Below, piece by piece: positions 57,040-64,000 of a stretch of DNA of 64,000 nucleotides. Under the pieces are notes generated by a model, which did not search any database, was not told where the DNA came from, and saw only the letters and a list, made by a program, of their open reading frames with translations. The translations under genes were made by a program, and so were the position numbers. Source of the stretch: Streptomyces sp. YIM 121038 (lineage in GTDB: Bacteria; Actinomycetota; Actinomycetes; Streptomycetales; Streptomycetaceae); assembly GCF_006088715.1 (NCBI RefSeq), contig NZ_CP030772.1:248001-312000 (forward strand), read 5' to 3'. The stretch's first letter is position 1; each line of letters begins with the position of its first letter.

Positions 57040-58124
57040 CTACTGAGGCTGTGGGCGTGATGTCGTGATGGTGAGGCCGGTTGCGGCGAGGCATGCGTCG
57101 ATGAGTCCGGGGCGGTACTGAATCTCGCGGAGGCTGCGGCGGAGGGTCCGGATCAGGTGGTCGGGGTCGGTGAACGCGGTGTTGCACTGCGCCGAGCGCC
57201 GGACCAGTGACCAGACATTTTCCACGGGGTTCAAGTCGGGAGCATACGAAGGGAGTTGGAAAGAGGTGATCCAGTCGTGGGTATCGATGAAGGCCCGCAA
57301 ACGGGCATCCAGATGCACATTCAAATTATCCCAGACCAGTACCAGCGGGGCACCGAGCTGCTGGTGGGCAGCGGCCAGCAGATCGCGGTAGTCGGTCCAG
57401 GTGAAGCTGCGCCGGCCACCACGCTTGTGATCGACATGCTGTTTGGGCCGGAAGATCAGACGTGTCCGTTCGCCCGGTTTGTAGCAGGCCAGGGCGGCGA
57501 TGGAGAAGCGGCGCTGAGAACGGCCCCGCACCCGGACCACGGGCGTGTGCCCCCGCCTGGACCAAGTGCGAGAAGTGGGCGGCGTCATCGAGAACCCGGC
57601 CTCGTCTTCGAAGACGATGAAGGCACCGAGCGCCGCCGCGGTGCTTCCACCTGCGGCCACGTGTCCTTCACCCAGCCGGTCACCTTCTCCTCGTCCCGCT
57701 CCAGGGCCCGCTTCGCCGGGACCTGGTGGCTCCAGCCGTGGCGTCGCAGCATCTGCGCGATGGTCGACAGGGTGATGGTCTTGTGGAACCGGCGCCCGAT
57801 CAGCACCTTGATCCGCTCCAGGGTCCACGTCTGGTCCGGCCAGCCGTGCGCGAGGGGTCCCTTGGCGAGTTCCTCCTCCAGCACCGCGAACAGCTTCTCG
57901 CTCAGCTTGGGCCGGGCCGCCGAGCCCTTCGATCGCAGGACGTCCTCCCCGCCGTCCTGCCAGGCGCGGCGCCAGCGCTGCACCGAACGCACACTGACCC
58001 GCAGCTGTTTCGCCACTACCGCACTGTCGTCACCCGCGGCGAACATCTCGGCCGCTTGCAGGCGGACACCCTCACGAAAGGACCGCCGCTCGGCCGTCAG
58101 ACCACCACCCTGCGGATACCTCAT
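57040..58124 (-). CDS. IS630-family transposase, two frames (probable programmed frameshift)
   Basis: Frame 1 (58124 to about 57600): MRYPQGGGLTAERRSFREGV, helix-turn-helix DDSAVVAKQLRVSVRSVQRW, then WTLERIKVLIGRRFHKTITL and GWVKDTWPQVEAP. Frame 2: AALGAFIVFEDEAGFSMTPP (Asp), LVLVWDNLNVHLDARLRAFI (Asp), FQLPSYAPDLNPVENVWSLV (Glu). The switch occurs around WPQVE/GGSTAAALG near 57630-57650. The same break occurs in the relative at 39.2-40.1 kb, which supports ribosomal frameshifting rather than damage. The stop codon lies in the right inverted repeat. Confidence 0.8.
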
Positions 58125-58188
58125 GGTTCCGGCCTACCGCGACTGACACCACCTGTCAGCCCCGCCGACATCACGCCCCCAAACTCAG
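57043..58188 (-). mobile_element. IS630-family element with TA target duplication
   Basis: TA at 57041-57042 and 58189-58190 flanks inverted repeats CTGAGGCTGTGGGCGTGATG and the complement of CTGAGTTTGGGGGCGTGATG. 1,146 bp. Removing it with one TA restores the host recombinase reading frame, which confirms the boundaries. Confidence 0.9.
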
Positions 58189-59063
58189 TAACGACGAGAA
58201 ATCCAGGGCGGGTTGACGCTCAGCGAGATAGTCGACCAGCAGGTCACGGACGGGGGTGCACTGAAGCTGGTAGCGGTCGACGAGGTCGGCGACGCTGACC
58301 TGCCCCGAGTGCCGGGTCACGTCTCGAAGGGTGTGCGGGGCGTCCGGCGGGAGCTGTCCGAGGTCCTTGAGCCAGCGGTAGAACAGCGACCGGCCGGTGC
58401 CTCCGAACCGGTAGACACGGGCCTCGGTCGCCCGTAGCTCGAGGCAGTCGCCGACCGTGATGTCGCGGATGCGTCCGCTCTTCGCGGCCAGCAGCACCGC
58501 GATCTGCAGGCGGGCATGCCGCCCCAGTTGAGACGACCATGTGGGGCCGGCGGCCGCGACGAGGTCCGCGTACCCCTCCGGGTCTCGGATCAGTTCCATC
58601 CGACTGCGGAAGTTCGGCGAGTGCAGGTGCAGCAGCCAGGACACGCTGGGACGGATCACGTCTCCGCAGATCAGATGCAGGGTGCCCGAAGACAGGTAGT
58701 GCGCAGTACCGACGCCGCGCTCGGCGTGCCAGGACGCAGGAAGCTCGCTCCAGCTTCGCGGTTGGTCGTCCGCCGTACTGCTTCGCCACCGCTGCTGCCA
58801 GGTCTCCCCGGGAAAGGTCTCGAGCCAGCGCATGAGCAGGTCAGCGCCACGCACCCGGATGTGGCGGGTGTGCTTCGACGATCCGGCCGAGAGTTCGCGG
58901 AGCCTGGCGACGGCCTGGTCCCGCGGCTCGGCGGTGACCGTCCAGCTGTCCGGTGTCATCCGCGGTGGGAAGGTCTCCTGAAGCGCCTTGTAGGCCGCAC
59001 CGTGAAACGCGACGACCTTGTCCTGCGACGTCGCCGCGGCCGCCGTACTCGTGGCCGTGGTCA

Positions 59064-60347
59064 TCATCCTGCCTGCCCGAAGAGAACGTTGAGGCTGGCA
59101 GAGTTGTAGCCGGGCGCCGGTGACGGCGGTCGCGTCTGCTCGCGTTCTCGGCGAGCGTGGTGTGCGAGGACCTGCTCGATGACCTCCTCCTGGCTCGCGG
59201 CCAAGTAGATCTCGGTGGTGGACAGATGCGCGTGCCCGAGAACCCACTGGACGTCGGTCAGCGACATCTTCGGGTCACGAGCCATCCGGTAGGCCGCCGT
59301 GTGCCGCAGGTCGTGCAGGGTCCAGTTCGACCCGAGCAGGTCGTTGGCGCGGTTCAGCATGGCCCGGGCGGCGTGGTAGTTCAGCGGTCGCCACGGACGT
59401 CGCAGGGTCCACCACAAGGTGTGGCCTCGTCCGCGGGGCGCCCCCTTGCGCCAGGCATCCTCCTGGGCGAGCCGAAGCCAGACGAACGCGTCGGTTGACG
59501 CCGGGATCTGTTGGTAGGCGCGGGTGCCCTTGCGGATCACGCCGACCAACTGCTGGCCGGGCAGGACGTCTTTCTCGCAGCTGGTGAGCAGTTCCTCGGC
59601 GCGGGCGCCGGTGGAGACCCAGAAGGCGAGCAGGGCCCGGTCCCGGTTGTACTTCAGCGCGGCGAACAAGGCGTTGAACAGCTCGTCCGGGATCCGTCGC
59701 GGGATGCGCTTGGGGACCTTCGGCCGATAGCGGCCCTGCCGCTCGGAGCGGAAGGCGTCCATCGGGTTGTGATGGGCGTGGGCCCGACCCGCGCGGCGTG
59801 ACCGGTCGAGCGGGAAGGGGTTGACGATCGGCCCGCTGCCCTCTTCGAGGTGGAAGTCGTAGAAGGACCGCAGCACGGTCTCGCAATGAGCCCGGGTGGA
59901 GGCCGCATATTTCAGCCCCGGCGCCGGCCTTCCGGTAACCGGATTCGGCGACCCAGGATCTCTCCGCGATCCACGCTGAGCAGGCACGGAGCCCGCTTCG
60001 ACGCCCTTTCGTTGATGTCGCCAGTGGACGCGTACGGGCTTTTCGGCGAGCTGGAACCAGCGGGAGAAATCCCGGGCCTCGGTCCTGGTCGCTTGGTTCC
60101 ACGGCACCTCCACGGCCCACAAGAACCGGTACCACCGCAGCAGGTCCATGCCGTACGAGCGGATCGTCGTCGCCGGCTTCGACGCCGCCTGAAGGTCCGC
60201 GAAGAACACTGCCGTCGGTGCGACAAGGCGTCCTTCAGGATCGAGCAGCCGGTACGGCTCGGCGACTACTCCGGTCTCAAGTAGCCGCCCAATCTGCGGT
60301 ACGACCAAAGAGGCCGGGTTACGGATCAGCCCGTCAGCATCACTCAC
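59064..60347 (-). CDS. Tyrosine recombinase (TnpA-like)
   Basis: 427 aa. N-terminal SAM-like core-binding part: STRAHCETVLRSFYDFHLEE, and an upstream AASKPATTIRSYGMDLLRWY. Catalytic residues: WVSTGARAEELLTSCEKD (Arg, near 265), WTLHDLRHTAAYRMARDP (HxxR), WVLGHAHLSTTEIYLAAS (His and the nucleophile Tyr). Its ATG at 60347 overlaps the TGA of the DUF6192 frame, and its own TGA overlaps the next ATG, so all three are translationally coupled. The DUF6192 stop codon used here is supplied by the element, so the element borrows expression from its host gene (inference). Confidence 0.88.
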   Translation of the reverse strand: MSDADGLIRNPASLVVPQIGRLLETGVVAEPYRLLDPEGRLVAPTAVFFADLQAASKPATTIRSYGMDLLRWYRFLWAVEVPWNQATRTEARDFSRWFQLAEKPVRVHWRHQRKGVEAGSVPAQRGSRRDPGSPNPVTGRPAPGLKYAASTRAHCETVLRSFYDFHLEEGSGPIVNPFPLDRSRRAGRAHAHHNPMDAFRSERQGRYRPKVPKRIPRRIPDELFNALFAALKYNRDRALLAFWVSTGARAEELLTSCEKDVLPGQQLVGVIRKGTRAYQQIPASTDAFVWLRLAQEDAWRKGAPRGRGHTLWWTLRRPWRPLNYHAARAMLNRANDLLGSNWTLHDLRHTAAYRMARDPKMSLTDVQWVLGHAHLSTTEIYLAASQEEVIEQVLAHHARREREQTRPPSPAPGYNSASLNVLFGQAG

Positions 60348-61195
60348 GCATCAGCTAACGCCAACCCCCTCAATAGGTCACTGACCTGCGGAAACTCCGG
60401 TCTTAGTTCAGTCAACACACCGCGGACCTTCGCTATACGCTCGTGCACCAAGTCGCGCTCGACCGCACCGAGCCGCCGGTCACACAGGCCCGGTACGGTG
60501 CGTCCGGCTTTGGCGACGAACGCGTGGCAGGCAGTGATCAGGTCCAGGAACTCGGCCGTGCGCTCGAAGTGCTTGACCACTGGGGCCAGTTCGTGGGTCT
60601 GCTCGAACTCCGCGCGGGCCTGGCGGCCCCGCTCGACCTGAGCATGATTGACCTGCTGGCGGGCGCCGTCGTCGCTCATGGCCTTGAAGGCGACATCGGG
60701 CCTGCGCAGTAGGTTCGTGGCCGCCTGGGCGGCGATCGACTCGTCCCGAGTGAACTCCTCGACCACCCGGGCCTTCTCCTCCGCCGGGAATTTGGTCGCC
60801 ACCTTCGGCCGCCGCAGCAGATCACCGGTCACCTGGGCCGCGACCTCATCGTCCTGGGCAAGCGAGTGGATTGCGCTGATCTTCTCCTGCGGTGAGACAG
60901 GTGTCTCGACCTGTCGGCCCATGCGCCGACTGGCGTCATCCGGCGTCCACCGGCTCTTCCCCGCTGGCGGCGTCCTGATGGCGGTGAACCGCTCCTCTTC
61001 GTCCTCGATCCCGCCCAGGATGCGGTGAACCGTGAAGGACACCCCCGACTGCCGGTGTTCTTCCGGCCACCGTGACACCGCCCAGCGCGCATTGCGCACC
61101 GTGCTGAACTTCAGCCCGATGTCCTCAGCCAGCTCCGTCAGGGACCGCCGCACCGAGAACTCCGCATCGCCCACCACACCCCCGCGGGAACGCAC
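60344..61195 (-). pseudogene. DUF6192 (RacO-like) gene, 3' end replaced by inserted element
   Basis: 283 codons from GTG 61195. The host part (to 60422) is DUF6192-like: LTELAEDIGLKFSTVRNARW AVSRWPEEHRQSG, FTVHRILGGIEDEEERFTAI, then repeats of the type LLRRPKVATKF and LLRRPDVAFKAMSDDG, and FLDLITACHAFVAKAGRTVP. After KVR the terminal repeat begins and the frame runs on in element sequence (GVLTELRPEFPQVSDLLRGL) to the stop. The native end is at 55335-55415. The N-terminus seems shorter than the family. DUF6192 proteins may bind DNA; their role is unknown. The fusion may still fold. Confidence 0.7.
60401..60421. repeat. Terminal inverted repeat (left partner 55416-55436)
   Basis: 21 bp inside the DUF6192 reading frame, marking where host sequence ends and element sequence begins. 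Confidence 0.85.
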
Positions 61196-61322
61196 AGGCT
61201 CAATCTTTTACCGACCGCAGGAGCTCGGATACCGGCTCTGAACTGCGACGATTCATAGGCTACATGTCCGTGACGGCGAGTTGGGACCGATCCCGTAGCT
61301 CGTCCGAGTGGTCTCATGGGGC

Positions 61323-61351
61323 GGCCCATCTACCGGGACGGTAGACGGGCC
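61323..61351. promoter_or_regulatory. Inverted repeat upstream of the DUF6192 gene, operator-like
   Basis: GGCCC, one mismatch, TCTACC-GGGAC-GGTAGA, one mismatch, GGGCC. Lies in the ~200 bp gap between the DUF6192 start (61195) and the gene ending at 61395, so it could be the binding site of a regulator or a terminator of the upstream gene. Unproven. Confidence 0.4.
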
Positions 61352-61394
61352 GTGAAGGGGATTGGCAAGGCAAGATCACATGGTTGATGTGGGC

Positions 61395-61866
61395 CTAGCC
61401 GCGGCCGGGGCCGTCGTAGTAGCCGGGCCGAGCCAGCAACACGGAGTTGAAGTAGTAGCCCTGCTCGTCGTCCGGCTCGTCATCGCCGTCGAAGGGGCGC
61501 CAGAAGCTGAGCAGCAGGTCCGGCGCGACGAATGACGCGGGGTCCTCGTCATCAGCGGCGATGGCCGTGACGTCGGACATTTGGTTCACGACCTCGCGGG
61601 CCGACAGGCCGAAGACATCGATTCCACGGAAGGTCACGACGTCCGACGGTTCGGAAGGGCGTCCCAGCTCCACGGATTCCAGCTGGTCACGCACGCATCC
61701 GATACTGATCATCAGGCCGCCGGGCGGAAGATGTGCTGACCCGCTTGGTCGGACGGGGAGATCGCCATCGGTTCCCGCAGCGAATCCAGCGCGCTGTTCG
61801 CAGCCTGGCGTGACATGCCAATCTGCAGGGGGCCGACGCCTATGGGTGGGGCAAGCTCGAAATGCA
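61395..61866 (-). pseudogene. Hypothetical protein with one-base frameshift
   Basis: The start MHFELAPPIGVGPLQIGMSR QAANSALDSLREP is in one frame (ATG 61866) and ends FRPAA-stop. The continuation GGLMISIGCVRDQLESVELG, DVVTFRGIDVFGLSAREVV, FVAPDLLLSFWRPFDGDDEP and QGYYFNSVLLARPGYYDGPG is in the next frame. Adding one base near 61722 joins them into a ~157-aa acidic, probably cytoplasmic protein, of a type I recall as a common Streptomyces hypothetical. Function unknown. Either a sequencing error or a recent mutation. Confidence 0.6.
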
Positions 61867-61879
61867 TGCCCGCATGGTG

Positions 61880-62512
61880 TCACGGGTCGCGCTTCTCGCC
61901 TGGGGCAGCTGATTGCGGGTCCGCCGCGGCGGGGGCTGGTCCCGGGGCAGCGACGCGGGCTTCGAGGTCGGCGACGCGTCGGTCTTGGAAGCGGAGGTTG
62001 GAACGGGCGGCCTTGAGTCGCTCGTCAAGGGTGCGGTTTTCGGCGGTGATCTGGCGGAGCCGCTGCTTGAGGGTGGTGTTCTCGCTGGTGATCCGCTGGA
62101 CAGCCTCCTCGGTCCACGTGGTTTCCAAGTCGCGGATCTCACCGAGGAGTTCGCCGATGCGGGCACGCTGGGTGACGATCTCTGTGTGCGCGGCCTTGAG
62201 CGCGTCCTCGGCGTTCAGCGCGCGCTCGCGCCAGGTCGACTCGCGTTCGTCGTCCTGGTCGGCGAGGAACTGGGCCCGGTGCTCACCGGCTTGGGCCATC
62301 GCTGCGGAGATCGCGGTTCTGGCCTCGGGCTTGTTGTAGAGGAAGGTGCGGGAGACGCCCGCGCGGCGGGCAATGGCGGCCACGCTGATCTGGGCCTTTT
62401 CACGGCGGAGCCGGGCGAGGGCATCGTGAACGCGTTGAACGGCGCTGTCGGCCCTGCGACGGCGGGCTGCCAGGGCTGCGGCCGTGCGGGGTTCGGGGAC
62501 GACAGTGCTCAT
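61880..62512 (-). CDS. DUF6262 / TnpC-like accessory transposition protein
   Basis: 210 aa from ATG 62512, overlapping the recombinase stop (ATGA). N-terminal helix-turn-helix KAQISVAAIARRAGVSRTFL YNKPEARTAI, followed by a long coiled coil (EHRAQFLADQDDERESTWRE, EIRDLETTWTEEAVQRITSE, NTTLKQRLRQITAENRTLDE) and an Ala/Pro-rich tail. This is the organisation of TnpC in Tn554-like elements, which helps orient transposition. Downstream position and coupling to a TnpB-like recombinase support the role. Confidence 0.78.
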   Translation of the reverse strand: MSTVVPEPRTAAALAARRRRADSAVQRVHDALARLRREKAQISVAAIARRAGVSRTFLYNKPEARTAISAAMAQAGEHRAQFLADQDDERESTWRERALNAEDALKAAHTEIVTQRARIGELLGEIRDLETTWTEEAVQRITSENTTLKQRLRQITAENRTLDERLKAARSNLRFQDRRVADLEARVAAPGPAPAAADPQSAAPGEKRDP

Positions 62513-64000
62513 GCGCACGCTTCCTTGTCGTTGGGGACAGCCGGTTCGCCGCATTCGTCCTCGTCGGGCTCGGCAGCAGCGGCAAGGTCGGCAGCACGGA
62601 AGGCCGTGGACCACATGCGGTGGAAGTAGTCCTGGGGTCTGCGCAGGTCCAGGGCGAGAGCGTCCTCCAAGAGGCCGAGGCCGGCCAGGGCCTTCTCCAG
62701 ACCGTCGATGGCACGGGCGGTGGGTTCGAAGACCTGGTGCAGGTAGTCGGCGGTGGCATCGTCCGGAGCGCGCTCGGCCAGCGTCTGCCACTGCTCGCGC
62801 TTGCGCCGCCAGTAGAGCAGGTCGGCGCCGGACATGACGAACTTGTCGCAGCTGTGGCAGTTCAGGTTCCAGGGACACGCGCCGCCGTCGACCACCGGCT
62901 GGAAGGTGCAGAATCCGCCCTCGGCCGGGGTGCTGCGACGGGTGAGGTCCACGGCCAGAGCCTCGGCCTGGCGTCGATCGAGCGGGGTGGTGCCGCTGGA
63001 GAGCACCGTGCCGGGACTGGCCGCGCCCGGTCCGGTGACCCAGACGTGTTGCAGTACGTCCTCGATCTCGGAGACGGTGACCTTCGCGTAGTGCTCGGCC
63101 ATCCGGACCGAGAGGTGTCCGAGGTAGCGCTTGATGTGGTGCAGTCCTGCGCCGCTGGCCAGCAGCCTGGTCGCCAGAGTATGGCGGGCCTGATGGGTGA
63201 CGCACGAGCCCAGGTCGAGATCGACGACCCAGTCGTGGAACGCGGCGCCGTACCACCCGTAGCTGACTGACGCCTCGAAGCCGGGGTTGCGCTTCGGAGC
63301 AGGGAACAAGGCCATCCGGGCCTGCTCCTGCGGGGTCCGGTCGGCCGAACCTCCCCTCGAAGCGGGCCAGGGTCTTGTGCCGGCGTTCCTGGATCCGTTG
63401 GAAGGTGTACTCGGGGATGCGGATGGCCTGGTCATAGCTGCCGACCTTGGTCTGGTCGTGCCAGAGCATGGGCAGTTGGCCGTAGCGGCCGACACAGTCC
63501 AGCCTCAGCTTGATCACCTCACTGGCCCGCCGCCCGGTCACGACGATCGTCTCCCAGATCTCGCGCAGACCCCGGTCACCGGGGTCGTAAGCGTCCGCGA
63601 ACCGCTGGAGGTTGTCCTCGTCGGCCAGAGCCCGGGCGACCTCGTCACTGAACGGGCTGCGGGTGCGGTTGCGTCCTGTACCCATCGGCGGGAAGGCCGT
63701 GATGAACTCCCTGTCCAGACCGATCCTGTCGGCTTCCCCGGCCTCCATCGCCCAGCGCATGATCTTGCGCGCGCTGGCCAGTACGAAGTACTGGGTCGTC
63801 TCGGTGACAGTGCTGGCCTTGCCGCCACGCGACTGCACGATGAGCGACGGCAGCCGGTGCCGGGCCCGGTGGCGCTGATCGGCCAGGAAACGGTGGACAT
63901 GCTCGGCCCGCAGAAGCCCCGGATCGTGGCCACCGCCGTCGGTATCGACCTCCAGAAAGGAACTCACCTCCAGGCAGGCCCGCCGCATGTCGTTGTATGG
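62509..64000 (-). pseudogene. Tyrosine recombinase (TnpB-like), partial at window edge, one frameshift
   Basis: The gene continues beyond base 64000. Upstream frame: KASTVTETTQYFVLASARKI MRWAMEAGE, then WETIVVTGRRASEVIKLRLD (catalytic Arg). Near 63350 the frame shifts by one base (GRPDPAG against TPQEQARMALFP). The rest follows: CVTHQARHTLATRLLASGAG (HxxR), HIKRYLGHLSVRMAEHYAKV (His, Tyr) and a C-terminal cysteine cluster GGACPWNLNCHSCDKFVMSG. The downstream DUF6262 gene overlaps by 4 nt. Second Tn554-like module in this window, different in sequence from the 55.4-60.3 kb pair. Confidence 0.8.

Larger units (their letters stand above)
55445..59067 (-). pseudogene. Large tyrosine recombinase (TnpB-like), interrupted by IS630
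   Basis: ATG 59067 overlaps the TGA of the preceding recombinase. N-part (59067-58191): MMTTATSTAAAATSQDKVVA to RQPALDFSSL. Deleting 57043-58190 (IS plus one TA) joins it in frame as LDFSSLEDLSRILARHFWKN. C-part holds the catalytic domain: LTGVRIEEMLEVSHHS (Arg), YQPHDFRRIFVTDAIM (HxxR), IIVGHKNISTTMGYKAVYP (His, Tyr), then a cysteine cluster CGRAFGTDCIHEHACVRCPM and a coiled-coil tail. Rebuilt length is 824 aa. Works presumably with the smaller recombinase upstream; disrupted here, though precise loss of the IS would restore it. Confidence 0.82.
55416..60421 (-). mobile_element. Tyrosine-recombinase element with 21-bp terminal inverted repeats
   Basis: 55416-55436 and 60401-60421 are exact 21-bp inverted repeats (core TTGACTGAAC/GTTCAGTCAA). 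Outside them the two halves of a DUF6192 gene resume. Inside are two tyrosine recombinase genes in tandem (59064-60347 and 55445-59067), the second split by an IS630 element. Without that IS the element is about 3.86 kb. Two large tandem recombinases recall Tn554 TnpA/TnpB, although Tn554 itself lacks such terminal repeats, and RIT elements carry three recombinases. Confidence 0.72.

Noticed and set aside
1..64000. tRNA or rRNA genes
   Set aside because: No cloverleaf-like segment with a plausible anticodon arm and no rRNA-conserved stretch was noticed by eye; a covariance-model scan would be needed for certainty.

Overview
This is a high-GC actinobacterial segment, almost certainly from Streptomyces or a close relative. 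It looks like an accessory region such as a chromosome arm or a large linear plasmid. The evidence is a DUF5999-type protein, a DUF6192/RacP-like gene pair, a multi-gene terpenoid operon and a very high density of actinomycete insertion sequences. No rRNA, tRNA, CRISPR array or core housekeeping block is visible. Many genes carry frameshifts, in-frame stops or truncations, some of them in G/C homopolymers, so part of the decay could be assembly error.

Layout. 1-9.7 kb is an IS graveyard (IS256, three IS5-type elements, IS3, IS110 and ISL3), mostly broken, with one small DUF5999 gene. 9.7-21.2 kb holds two giant paralogous genes of 1318 and 1311 aa. Their 5' (1.04 kb) and 3' (1.68 kb) portions are essentially identical in DNA, but their central ~1.4 kb is strongly diverged. 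Each centre carries an HExxH zinc-protease motif (HEIVHGID or HEVVHGID). I regard this mosaic pair as the most likely undescribed system here. 21.2-29.5 kb is more nested IS material, a small membrane protein and a YcaO remnant.

29.7-38.1 kb is a terpenoid operon on the minus strand, running dxs, ispG, polyprenyl diphosphate synthase, ispH, cytochrome P450, methyltransferase, class I terpene synthase. The first four genes overlap by 4 nt (ATGA) and the P450 start overlaps the ispH stop (TAATG). The cluster therefore makes its own isoprenoid precursors, but the methyltransferase is badly broken and the P450 has a frameshift near its N-terminus.

39.1-42.1 kb has an IS630 remnant beside an IS701-type element with ~99 bp inverted repeats, then the 3' end of a group II intron including domain V. 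42.1-45.5 kb has a serine recombinase, an endonuclease VII-like protein, a 72-bp perfect palindrome and a small secreted protein. 46.2-54.3 kb is the wreck of a second terpenoid operon: ispG tail, a prenyl synthase split by a ~4.3 kb insertion that carries an IS1182-type element and a beta-propeller-like gene, and an N-terminal terpene synthase fragment cut by an IS5 element.

54.9-61.2 kb is a DUF6192 (RacO-like)/RacP-like gene pair. A ~5 kb element with 21-bp terminal inverted repeats and two large tyrosine recombinases is inserted near the 3' end of the DUF6192 gene. One of the recombinases is itself split by an IS630 element. The right edge holds a second Tn554-like module (tyrosine recombinase plus DUF6262/TnpC-like protein) that runs off the window.
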